DNA of 64,000 nucleotides from Pontibacter litorisediminis (GTDB taxonomy: Bacteria; Bacteroidota; Bacteroidia; Cytophagales; Hymenobacteraceae), in contig NZ_JARDUA010000002.1 of the NCBI RefSeq assembly GCF_029360645.1, positions 124,001 through 188,000 on the forward strand. The letters are read 5' to 3'. Below, piece after piece: positions 27,054-36,400 of this stretch. Under the pieces are notes generated by a model. The model saw nothing but the letters and a program-made list of their open reading frames with translations, made no database searches and was not told where the DNA came from. Within the stretch, counting starts at the first letter, position 1. Each line of letters opens with the position of its first letter. The position numbers were made by a program, and so were the translations under genes.

Positions 27054-27426
27054 GCCGGTAAAGCATGAATAAAAATGGGAGGACCATCCTCAGCACCCAA
27101 AACAGGTATGGTCACTCCCAGTTTCATACGCCCGGTTAAACGTCTACGCCTAACACACATGCTTTATGTTTAACGGGCTTTATAGCTTTGTACGCAGGTA
27201 GGCCTTTAGGTACTGCACCTGAAGAGGATAATACGGCTTTACCGGAGATAAATACCACTTAAATGCTAGCCACCCTACGTATTTACCGCAACTTGCAAGT
27301 GGCACCGTAGCCAGTGCGGATGGTACTGCAAACCATGAGGCCCGGAAGAAAGGCATCTCATACGTACCAGCTTCTCCTGCGGCATTAGGCTGGGTTTCGG
27401 CACAGGAGAGAGGTTACGCAACCGGC
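27054..27426. other. Intergenic gap, nothing recognised
   Basis: About 370 bp between the small basic ORF and the 3' end of the carbonic anhydrase gene. No ORF with coding character, no tRNA and no strong hairpin was found. Confidence 0.5.
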
Positions 27427-28056
27427 TTAGCCTTGGTAAAAGGTAACCTGTCCGGTTTCCACCTCATACAGCCCACCTACCAACAGGATTTCTCCTTCTT
27501 TCTCCATGGCTGCCAGTATAGGACTCTCCTTCCTGACCCGCTCCATGGTGTGGTGCACGTTGTTAACGGTGACATTGTAGACGAAGGCATCGTTACTGCC
27601 GTTACGCTTGTTTTGCGGCGTTTCCGTTTCACTGTCTATGGCGGGTTTCACCTTTTGCAGCAGCGACGTCAGGTGGCCCAGTTCTACGTGGTTGCAGGCC
27701 CCGTAAATGGCGCCGCAGCGGGTATGCCCCAGCACTACCAGCAACTTAGAGCCGGCAACTTTGCAGGCAAACTCCATACTTCCCAGTATGTCCTCGTTCA
27801 ATACGTTTCCCGCAATCCGGATACTGAAGATATCGCCGAGGCCCTGGTCAAAAATAAGCTCTGCGGAGGTGCGTGAATCGATGCAGCTCAGGATGGTGGC
27901 AAACGGGAACTGCCCCTCCGACGTTTCGTTCACTTGTTGCAGCAGGTTGCGGTTTGCTTTCAGGTTGCTAACAAATCGCTGGTTACCTTCCTTCAAAAAC
28001 TGTAGCGCCTTTTCGGGCGTCATGCTCTGCTGGGTTTCTTTGGTGTGCGTTCTCAT
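27427..28056 (-). CDS. Beta-class carbonic anhydrase
   Basis: 209-residue zinc enzyme interconverting CO2 and bicarbonate. Zinc ligands are in SCIDSRTS (Cys, with the Asp-Arg dyad) and LGHTRCGAI (His and Cys). Other landmarks are ALQFLKEGNQRFV near the start and IRIAGNVLNEDILGSMEFA. There is no signal peptide, so it is cytosolic. The PEP carboxylase gene about 2.5 kb upstream on the same strand uses bicarbonate, a plausible functional but not operonic link. Met1 (MRTHTKE) and Met12 (MTPEKAL) are both possible starts. Confidence 0.95.
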   Translation of the reverse strand: MRTHTKETQQSMTPEKALQFLKEGNQRFVSNLKANRNLLQQVNETSEGQFPFATILSCIDSRTSAELIFDQGLGDIFSIRIAGNVLNEDILGSMEFACKVAGSKLLVVLGHTRCGAIYGACNHVELGHLTSLLQKVKPAIDSETETPQNKRNGSNDAFVYNVTVNNVHHTMERVRKESPILAAMEKEGEILLVGGLYEVETGQVTFYQG

Positions 28057-28352
28057 GCGGTGGTCTTGTTGCTAATACTTTTAAAGTTGATGGCATGCCC
28101 TTGCGGCGGCCTTTGCCTTTAACTGTGCTACGCCTACAAAGTTTTGCCGCTCAGGCATCACCTTAAAATTACACAGAAGAACGAAGAACATAACACGTCC
28201 TGCCATTAAACCTGCCGTATTCGCCCTAAAAAAGCTTATTTGGCGTGAAAAGGGGCCTCAGTAAATGCCTCCCAAGTGGCCCTTTGCATGAAGTGAGAAG
28301 TCGGCAGAGCGTTACTTTCTGCCAACCACCCGGAATCTACTAATGAGGTAGT

Positions 28353-29039
28353 TTACTTCCTTATTTGGTTCGAAGTAAGCGGGATGAGGTTTCGCTGCAT
28401 CGCATACTTGATGAGGTGGGCTGTATTCTTCGTGTGCGTCTTCTCCAGTATGTTCTGGCGGTGCGTCTCGATGGTGCGCTTGCTGGTAAACAGCTTCTCG
28501 GCGATCTCGGCGTTGGTGTAGCCATCAGAAATCAGCGTGAGCACCTCCACCTCCCGCTTCGACAACTCCTTGACAGTCGTATTTTCCACTGCACCATCCG
28601 CTGTCGGGCGCAGCACTTTCTGCAACATTTTTATCGACATGCCGGAGCTGATGAAAGCAGTGCCCTTTGCAGCCAACTTTATGGCTGAGCAAAGTTCTAC
28701 TCTACTGGCGTCCTTAAGCAGGTAACTGGTGGCACCGCACTCCATCAGGCGGTGCAGGGCTATGGCGTTGTCCTGCATGGTCAGAATAACCACCCTCACC
28801 TCAGGATGGTGCTCCTTTAGTAGCTCCAGGGTTTCATAACCATCCATTATAGGCATCTGCACATCTAAGAGCACGACATCGGCCGGCGTGTGACGAAGCA
28901 GCTCCAGCAGTTCCTTGCCGTTTGCTGCCTCACCTACAACCTCTATAGCTGCTTCGGAGTGCAGGAGGCATGCCAGCCCCTCCCGCACTATTCGGTGGTC
29001 ATCGGTAAGTATAATCCTGATTGTATGGTGATCTGACAT
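28353..29039 (-). CDS. LuxR/NarL-family response regulator
   Basis: 228 residues from MSDHHTIRIILTDDH. An in-frame ATG at 29165 would add a Cys/Arg-rich non-conserved leader and is rejected. The receiver domain has the acidic pocket DD at 13-14, phospho-acceptor Asp59 in VVLLDVQMP, Thr in ILTMQD and Lys in YLLKDA. The C-terminal LuxR HTH (about 150-215) reads LSKREVEVLTLISDGYTNAEIAEKLF. The DNA encoding the HTH is almost identical to that of the regulator at 29764, while the receivers differ. No cognate kinase is adjacent. Confidence 0.93.
   Translation of the reverse strand: MSDHHTIRIILTDDHRIVREGLACLLHSEAAIEVVGEAANGKELLELLRHTPADVVLLDVQMPIMDGYETLELLKEHHPEVRVVILTMQDNAIALHRLMECGATSYLLKDASRVELCSAIKLAAKGTAFISSGMSIKMLQKVLRPTADGAVENTTVKELSKREVEVLTLISDGYTNAEIAEKLFTSKRTIETHRQNILEKTHTKNTAHLIKYAMQRNLIPLTSNQIRK
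28402..28564 (-). repeat. HTH-coding block shared with 29822-29984
   Basis: 163 bp aligning without gaps to 29822-29984 with four mismatches by eye (about 97.5%), while the rest of the two genes is only distantly related. This suggests gene conversion or recent domain transfer. Confidence 0.9.
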
Positions 29040-29326
29040 GTATTGGGTGCAAGTACAGTTGGGGCGGAGACAGCGGCAGCGCACACTGGCCTTGCTCCAG
29101 AAATTGTGTACAATATACTTAAAAACTCTCCAGCTTCGAGTAAACGGCACTACACCACCAAGCACTCCGGCGCGTGCACAAGCTCAACTTACCAACACTG
29201 CCACAACTACTTACGCAGCACATTTACGTACTTACCCCGGCAAAAAATAAGTATTTACCACACCTATAATAAATATAACAAAAAGTATTTTTAACAATTA
29301 TTACACCACCTAAGCCAGGTCACCTA

Positions 29327-29686
29327 ATGAGAGAGGAAGTGTTGTCGCAGCTAATGGGGGATGTCGTGGTGCTAACGCTGTATGGCCCCTGTAGCAGCCA
29401 AACGGTAATCGATCTGGAAACGAAGTGCCGGGAAGCCATACTACAGAAGGCGAAGCACATCCTGATCGATTGCGAGAACCTCACCTTTCTCAACCCCACG
29501 GCCCTGCGCTGCCTGCTCAGCCAAACCTCTGCAGCCGAGAAAGCCGGCAGCTGCCTGGCACTTTATAAACTGAACGAGGAGCACACCAGGCAAATCAGAA
29601 GCGCAGGCTTAATCGGGGTACTCCACATCCAGAAAAGCTTTGTTGATGCTTACCAGCACTGCAAGAAACAAGGTAGCAGCACCTGA
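29327..29686 (+). CDS. STAS-domain protein (anti-anti-sigma-like)
   Basis: 119 residues that fit a single STAS domain: an opening strand with GDVVVLTLYGP, a strand with HILIDCENLTFLNPTALRCLL, then AEKAGSCLALYKLNEEHTRQI and SAGLIGVLHIQKSF. STAS proteins bind switch kinases or anti-sigma factors. The usual D-S-S/T phosphorylation site before the Gly-Leu helix is replaced here by N-P-T, so only the Thr could be modified. It lies between two divergent/convergent LuxR-type regulators. An SpoIIE-type phosphatase gene occurs at 47148 in the same window. The role is inferred from the fold. Confidence 0.82.
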   Translation: MREEVLSQLMGDVVVLTLYGPCSSQTVIDLETKCREAILQKAKHILIDCENLTFLNPTALRCLLSQTSAAEKAGSCLALYKLNEEHTRQIRSAGLIGVLHIQKSFVDAYQHCKKQGSST

Positions 29687-29763
29687 GTCTCCTACTGCTA
29701 ATGCTGCCAAAAGCTGTTGCACGATACCGTATGATGGCAAGCAATCAACGTAACAGCAGGTGC

Positions 29764-30462
29764 TCACCTGGCGTCAGGGGCTCCGGTGCCTTTGTCGGTG
29801 CCGATGATCCTGTGCTCAAAGGCATACTTGATGAGGTGGGCCGTATTCTTCGTGTGCGTCTTTTCCAGTATGTTCTGGCGGTGCGTCTCGATGGTGCGCT
29901 TGCTGGTAAACAGCTTCTCGGCGATCTCGGCGTTGGTGTAGCCATCAGAGATCAGCGTGAGCACCTCCACCTCCCGCCTCGACAGCTTCTTGCCGTCAGT
30001 TCCTTCATGATCCTGCTCCGCACACCCCTTCAGGTTATGCTCCAAAAGTTTAAATGAGAGCTCACCGCTGATGTACTGCCCTCCTGCAGCCACTAACTTA
30101 ACAGCTGCCGTCAACTCTACTTTACTGGTCGTTTTAAGGAGATAACCTACAGCACCACTGGCCAGCATCTTTTGCACAATAGGCAAGCTGGTGTGCATGG
30201 AGAGGGCAATGACCTTTGTACCCGGAAAAGACCGGCTCACCTCCTCAGTGGTTTGATAGCCATCCATGTTCGGCATGTTCACGTCCATGAGCACGACGTC
30301 TGCCGCCATCTCCTGCAACAGCCCGAGTACCTCTTTGCCGTTACTGGCCTCCCCTACTACCTGCAGTCCCTCATCCTGCTCCAACAGCACCCTGAGTCCC
30401 TCCCGCACCACAAAATGATCATCCGCGATAATAACCTTTACTTTTCCTGGTATTTCCTCCAT
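29764..30462 (-). CDS. LuxR/NarL-family response regulator
   Basis: 232 residues. The receiver has DD at 14-15, phospho-acceptor Asp60 in VVLMDVNMPNMDGYQ, and YLLKTTSK with the conserved Lys. The LuxR HTH (LSRREVEVLTLISDGYTNAEIAEKLF, then TSKRTIETHRQNILEKTHTK) is practically the same as in the 28353 gene, so both may recognise the same DNA site while answering different kinases. It stands alone, with the PEP carboxylase gene upstream on the same strand at a 117-bp gap. Confidence 0.93.
   Translation of the reverse strand: MEEIPGKVKVIIADDHFVVREGLRVLLEQDEGLQVVGEASNGKEVLGLLQEMAADVVLMDVNMPNMDGYQTTEEVSRSFPGTKVIALSMHTSLPIVQKMLASGAVGYLLKTTSKVELTAAVKLVAAGGQYISGELSFKLLEHNLKGCAEQDHEGTDGKKLSRREVEVLTLISDGYTNAEIAEKLFTSKRTIETHRQNILEKTHTKNTAHLIKYAFEHRIIGTDKGTGAPDAR
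29822..29984 (-). repeat. HTH-coding block shared with 28402-28564
   Basis: Partner copy of the 163-bp block inside the second LuxR-type regulator. Both are in the same orientation, 1420 bp apart. Confidence 0.9.
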
Positions 30463-30579
30463 TACCTGTTTGCTTTATCCTGATGGCTGCAAGCACATGC
30501 CAAGTGCAGCTATCCTGTTAAATGACATTTAACACTGGCCTCTGGAAGTATAGAACTATAAAGTAAAAGCCCCACCAGC

Positions 30580-33171
30580 CTAAGCTGAGTTTCTTTCGGC
30601 GTTAATGATTCCGAAGGAACAGCGCACCACGAGCTTTTCGTACACCTGCTTGCCCTCCCGCTGTGAGCCCTGCTCCTCCATGTTACGTATACGTGACAAC
30701 GCGTACTGCTGTATGGTTATAAGTGGCAGTTCGATGCGCTGGCGGGTCTGAATGGAGAGTTCCTCCAGCGGTTTATCGGCCATCAGCCTGTCTGCCTCCG
30801 CCAGCAGCAGTACATACTTTCTTGTGCGCTCATACTCTTCATGGATCAGCCTCCAGAGTGCTCCATACTTGGGATGCTCCGCCAGATAAGCTGTAACCGG
30901 GAAAAAGCACTTCTTCATGGCCATCTCGCAATTATCCAGCAGGGTCTTAAAGTAGAGCGAATGCTTGTAAAGTTGCTGCAGCTTTGGCCAGTGGCCTTTC
31001 TGGTGAAGCGCCTCCAGTGCCTTGCCCACCCCGTAGTACCCCGGCACGTTTTGCTTCAGCTGGCTCCAGGAACCTACATAAGGCACGGCGCGCAGGTCGT
31101 CCAGGTTCAGTTTCCCGGCTTTACGCTTGGATGGCCTGCTGCCGATGTTGGCCTCGCCATAATAGCGCAATGGGCTCACAAAGTTCAGGTACTCCAGGAA
31201 GACCGGGTGGTTCTTCAGCTCAAAGTAGGCCTGGTAGCTCACCTCGGCCAGTTCCTGCAGCAGTTGGTCTTCCTCCGGCTGCAGGGTGGGCGCTTTGCGG
31301 CCAAAGAGGGTGTTGCTGATGCCCGCGTGCAGAAGTTGCTCCAGGTTAAACTGCGCTGCAGCCACTGACCCAAAGTTAGAGCTTACCGTCTGTCCCTGAA
31401 CAGTGAGCTGAATCTCCTTGTTTGCCACGTTACTGCCCATCGAGGCGTAGAACTGCTGGGTTTTGCCGCCGCCACGGGCCGGCGGGCCTCCCCTGCCATC
31501 AAAAAAGATCACCTCCACCCCATACTCCCGGCTAACCTCGGTCAGGGCTTCCTTTGCTTTGTAGATGCTCCAGTTGGCCATCAGGTAGCCGCCGTCCTTG
31601 GTGCCGTCGGAGAAGCCCAGCATGATGGTCTGTGTGTCGCCCCGGCGGCTCAGATGGCTCCTGTAGGTGGGGTTCTCGTAAAGTTCCCGCATCACGCTGG
31701 CGGCCTGGCGCAGATCCGCGATGGTCTCGAAAAGGGGCACGATATCAACCGTAATGGGTTCTGTTTGCCAGCAGCCCAGGCGCAGCAAGGTATAAACTTC
31801 CAGCACATTCAGGGCGCTGGTGCAGTGGCTAATAATGTAACGGTGGCAGCCTTCTTCGCCATTGCGCTCCTGGATCGATTTAATGGCAGCTACCGTCAGC
31901 AAAGTATCCTGCAGCAGCTCATCGTCCGCAAAAACGCCGGCCGTTAGGTATTGGTTTATACTTAGCAGGGCCTTTACCTTCTCTCCGTCCGGCAGTTGGG
32001 CGTAATCCTTTGGCAGCAGGTCGGTGCGCTCTGCCAGCTCCTCGTATAGCCGCTCATGCACCGAAGCGTCCTGCCGAATGTCCAGCGAGGCGAAGAACAG
32101 GCCAAAGAGCTCGACTTTAAAGACAAGCGCCTCCACCTGGCTCAGAAACAGACTGTTGTGCTCTTCCAGCAGGAGTCGGCTTACCTCACGAAGCGGTGTC
32201 AGCAGGTCCTCCTGCTTCAGGTCTAGCTTGTGGTCCGGTAAGAATAAGTTATCGTATAGCCTCGCCTCCAGGTCCTTAATCAGGTTTTCCACACCTTTGA
32301 AGGTGAGGCGTCGCCTCAGCCGGCGCACATCATGGTAGTAGGCCCTGATTGCCGCTCCACGCAAGGCATCGGCTACCTGCAAGGTGGTATCGGCTTTCAC
32401 AAAAGGGTTACCGTCGCGGTCGCCACCGGGCCAAAACCCCATCCGAATCGTGCCGGAGCCCGGCCGCACTGCCCCCGGAAACTGCGCCGTGAGGGAGGAG
32501 ATGATGTTGCCCGCAGAACGGTAGAATACGTTCTCCAAGAACCAGATCAGGCTCACCGCCTCCTCATAGGGCGTAGGCTTCTCTTTTTTAAAGAAAGGGG
32601 TTTTGCCTAGCTGCCGCAGGTATGAGTGCGCCAGCGATGTGTTATCTGTGGCCAGGGCCTGCGACAGATCGTTGATGATGCCCAGCACGTTGCTCGGGTA
32701 GAACTGTGTGGGGTGGGCAGTGAGCACCAGACGCACCGCAAAATCCTGCAGCTTAACCGCCAGTTGCTCCTGGGCCTTCTGCTGCATTACGGTGCTGCTG
32801 AGCTGCTTCAGGGTACCCATGCCGTGCATGTCGTGCGTCTCCCGGAAAGCAGCCTCCTCCAGCGCATCGAAGAGCACCACCTGCCGCTCCGCATACTGCA
32901 CGAACCGGAACAGCAGATCGTTCTGCTCCTGCTCGGTGCGGTAATGGGTATACTGTTCAAAGAAGCTCCGGATAATCTCTTCCGGGCTCTGCTGGCGCTG
33001 GTAGCCGTCCTCACAATGGAGCACCAGCAGCGAGAGCAATACACCTGTTTTCTCTACCCGATGGAAAGGCAATGACGAGAACAGGCTGTTATACATTTCA
33101 TAGCGCGTGCCCACCAGTATCCGGAATGCTTCTAAGGGATTATCGGTACGCAGGGTTTCAGGTGTGGCCAT
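30580..33171 (-). CDS. ppc: Phosphoenolpyruvate carboxylase
   Basis: 863-residue anaplerotic enzyme forming oxaloacetate from PEP and bicarbonate. Catalytic landmarks are LVLTAHPTQFYPSNVL (histidine active site, about residue 155), GFWPGGDRDGNPFV, MLGFSDGTKDGGY and FFDGRGGPPARGGGKTQQF. The last motif has Asp where the classical enzyme has His (FHGRGG); from memory this is typical of the Bacteroidota branch rather than a defect. Length is normal for the family. The C-terminus ends VVRCSFGIINAERNSA. It is monocistronic as far as can be seen. Confidence 0.95.
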   Translation of the reverse strand: MATPETLRTDNPLEAFRILVGTRYEMYNSLFSSLPFHRVEKTGVLLSLLVLHCEDGYQRQQSPEEIIRSFFEQYTHYRTEQEQNDLLFRFVQYAERQVVLFDALEEAAFRETHDMHGMGTLKQLSSTVMQQKAQEQLAVKLQDFAVRLVLTAHPTQFYPSNVLGIINDLSQALATDNTSLAHSYLRQLGKTPFFKKEKPTPYEEAVSLIWFLENVFYRSAGNIISSLTAQFPGAVRPGSGTIRMGFWPGGDRDGNPFVKADTTLQVADALRGAAIRAYYHDVRRLRRRLTFKGVENLIKDLEARLYDNLFLPDHKLDLKQEDLLTPLREVSRLLLEEHNSLFLSQVEALVFKVELFGLFFASLDIRQDASVHERLYEELAERTDLLPKDYAQLPDGEKVKALLSINQYLTAGVFADDELLQDTLLTVAAIKSIQERNGEEGCHRYIISHCTSALNVLEVYTLLRLGCWQTEPITVDIVPLFETIADLRQAASVMRELYENPTYRSHLSRRGDTQTIMLGFSDGTKDGGYLMANWSIYKAKEALTEVSREYGVEVIFFDGRGGPPARGGGKTQQFYASMGSNVANKEIQLTVQGQTVSSNFGSVAAAQFNLEQLLHAGISNTLFGRKAPTLQPEEDQLLQELAEVSYQAYFELKNHPVFLEYLNFVSPLRYYGEANIGSRPSKRKAGKLNLDDLRAVPYVGSWSQLKQNVPGYYGVGKALEALHQKGHWPKLQQLYKHSLYFKTLLDNCEMAMKKCFFPVTAYLAEHPKYGALWRLIHEEYERTRKYVLLLAEADRLMADKPLEELSIQTRQRIELPLITIQQYALSRIRNMEEQGSQREGKQVYEKLVVRCSFGIINAERNSA

Positions 33172-33473
33172 AGGTTGAAAGGTTGGTTTGAATCTGTTTC
33201 GTATACTGGTACAGTTGCGTAAAGCCCTCTTTCTATACCAGGCTGTCTGTTGTTTAGTTGCTCTGAAAGGTTGATGCTAGCCGCACCAAAGCGCTGGATT
33301 CTAACACCTGGAGCTGCCGCTTTAGCCGCCCCTCCTCCCATACAGCCTGTTCAACGCCCCATCCTTAGGGTATCAGCTTAACTTCGCGCCGCCCATTGCC
33401 CCGCCCGGGTAACGGGATTTCCAACAATGCCTCCTTACCTAGAGCAGGCTACCCACAGCTGCCTGTGCGCTCT
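33172..33473. other. Intergenic gap, nothing recognised
   Basis: About 300 bp between the PEP carboxylase start and the kinase 3' end. A short minus-strand ORF extends in from the PEP carboxylase side without coding character. An AAGTATACTT palindrome sits just past the edge at 33484. Confidence 0.5.
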
Positions 33474-36400
33474 TTAACCTTTAAAGTATACTTCAAAAGT
33501 GGTGCCCGCCCCCTCTTCGCTTCTCACGTTGATGTAGCCATTGGCGTTATCCACCAGGCGTTTTACAATGTATAGGCCCATACCTGTCCCATCCACATGG
33601 GCATGGAAACGCTTGAAGAGCGTAAACAGCTTGGTTAGGTTCTCTTTACTGATGCCCAGGCCATTGTCAGTCACAGTGAGCAGCACATATCCGTCTATCC
33701 GTTCCGTCTTTAGAGAGACCAGCGGGGGGCGCCCCCTCACTTTATACTTAATAGCATTGCTGATGAGGTTGTAGAGCACGCTGTAGAGGTTCTTTTTGGA
33801 GAAGTGAATATGCGGGGCTTCGCTGAAGTCAACGCTTAGTTCTGCCTTCTCCGTTTCCACCACATCCTGCAGGCTCGCCATCACTTCCTGGTACACCTCC
33901 TGCACGTTCACCAGCTCCGGCTTTCCGTCTATGTCACGCTGCACCTTCACAATGTCTGTCAGGTCCTTTATCACGTTATTAAAGCGGTTAATGGCCCCCT
34001 TCATCATGTCAAAGACGGGCTGTATGGGCTCTCCCGCGATTGGCCCGGCCGAAGCCACCTGGTCCTCCAGCAGTAACAGCAGGCCCTCGATGTTGCTGAT
34101 AGGCGTTTTGAGGTCGTGAGAGGCGGTGTAGACGAAGGTATCCAGGTCTTCGATCACGCGCAGCAGGTGCTCGTTGGTGTCCTGCAGTTTCTCCTGCGTC
34201 AGCTTCAGGTCCGTCAGGTCGATAAAGGAGCCCAGCACCCGGTACGGCATCTGGTACTCGTTGTGCATGATGCGGGCCCTGTTGGAGACATAGGCATAGG
34301 AGCCGTCCTTTTTCCGAAGCCTGTACTCACCTGTCCATTGGTCTCGGCCGGAATTGATGGCCTCAGAGATGCTTTTCTCCAGTTCCTCCCTGTCGTTGGG
34401 GTGCACCAGTTCATACCAGGCGTCCATGCCCTTGCCCATCTCCTCCTCCTCGTAGCCCAGCATGGATTTTAGGCTATCGCTCCACCATATTTCATTGTTC
34501 ACCACGTCCCAATCCCAGATCACATCGTTGGTAGCCATGGATACCATGCGGAAGCGCTCCTCGCTGGACGACAGTTCCTTGGTACGCTCACTTACTCTCT
34601 TCTCCAGCTCGTTGTTGAGCTTGATCAGGTTCTCCTCGGCCAGCTTCAGCTCCTCGTAGGCCATCAGTACTTTGTCTTCGCTGCTTTTCTTCTCGGTGAT
34701 GTCGGCCATGGTCACGGTGACGCCATCGCCCATCTTGACGGCGGCAACCTCATACCAGGTCTTCCCTCCGTCAATCTCCAACTGCTGCTCAATGTGTACG
34801 GGCTCACCTGTCTTCACCACTTCCGTAAACTTTCGGAACAAGCCGCTCTTACGCAGGAACGGCATTACCGTCAGCACACTGGTCCCCAGCAACTCCGCCT
34901 GCGATTGCCCGAGCAGGCTCTCTGTTTTCCTGTTGAGCAGCGTCCAGGCGAAATCCGTAATCTTCTGCTCCTCGTCCCGCACCGCCCTGAAGGCCATGAT
35001 GCTGTTGAACGAGCTGTTCAGCACGCCCTGCACCACGTTGCTCAGCGTTTTCAGGGTAGTTACATCCACGAAGCTCACCACAACCCCATCCTTGTTACCG
35101 TCATGTTTCAGGTAAGGGATGATGCGCATCAGGAAGAACTTACCGTTGCTGGTCTCCACCTCCTGCTCCTTCTCCATGGAGTGGTTGTTCACCTCCCGGA
35201 TGTCCTCTATCAGGCGGGAGTACTTTAGGTTATGCGACAGGTGATGGATCGGGCGGCCGATGTCGCTGTCGATGACGTTTATCAACCCTTCTATTGATGG
35301 GGTGAACTTACGGATGACCAGGTGATGGTCTATGAACAGCTGCCCGATGTTTGAGCTGCGGATGTAGTTGTCCAGGTCCTCATTCAGCTCCTGCAGCTCC
35401 TTTATCTTCAGCTGGTGCTCGGAGTTAACTGTGTGCAGCTCCTCGTTCAGCGACTGCATCTCCTCATTGGAACTCTGCAGCTCCTCGTTCGAGGACATCA
35501 GTTCCTCGTTGGTGCTCTGTAACTCCTCGTTGGCCGTGCTCAGGTCCTGCACCGTCAGGTGCAGCCCCTCGCGGGCTTCCTTCAGCTCCGCCTCCAGTGC
35601 TGTAAGTTGCTGGTAATAATCGGAGTCGGAGACAAACGAGAGGTCAGAAACTTTTGGGATAGGCGCTACCTCGCCCATTTCCTGTAGCAGCACCAGGATC
35701 ACCTTCGGCTGCCCCTTCTCCAGCGTGGTTGGGCGGATGGATACATGCACCAGTTGCTCCTTTTTGCCTAACTTCACAGCCACCTGCCGGGCCACCACCT
35801 TCCGGTCCTGCTTCAGGGCTTTCCGGATGCCCACGCTCAAGGTAATGGCCAGCTCCTCAGGCACCATCTTGATCAGGTTGAAGTGCAGGCGCTTGTCAGG
35901 GAACCTAAGGAAACGGTTGATATCGCCAATGCCGTGCAACAGCTGGTAACTCTCATCCACATACAGGGCTGTTACCTTAAAGTCTTCGGAAACGGCATCC
36001 ATGAAGGCTTCGTTGTAGCGCAGCTCCGGCGAGATGTTATACTTCACCGCTTGCCCGTTAGCATTGCTGTTGCTGCCGTAGTCGGTAAGGCCGTAGCTCT
36101 GCCTGATGCCTCTGCCATCTTTTATCTTCCGGAAGATCTTCCATTTGCGGCTCTCCTCCGTGAAGTATGACTTCATGGAGCCGATGTGCTCACTGGAGCC
36201 TAGAAACAGGTAGCCACCGAGGTTCAGAGCGTAGGGGAACAACGACAGCACCTTGTTCTGCAGGTCCTGGTTCAGGTAGATAAGCATATTGCGGCAGGTC
36301 ACCAGGTCGATACGGCTGTAAGGCGGGTCTTTCTGTAGGTCGTGCTGGGCAAAGACCACCAGCTTGCGGATCTCCTCACTTACAAAATACCGGTTACCTC

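Noticed and set aside
29040..29165. N-terminal extension of the LuxR-type regulator
   Set aside because: Cys/Arg-rich leader absent from the receiver family; Met at 29039 starts directly before the receiver domain.
30580..33171. PEP carboxylase inactive because FHGRGG is FDGRGG
   Set aside because: The same change is, from memory, usual in Bacteroidota enzymes and all other motifs are intact.
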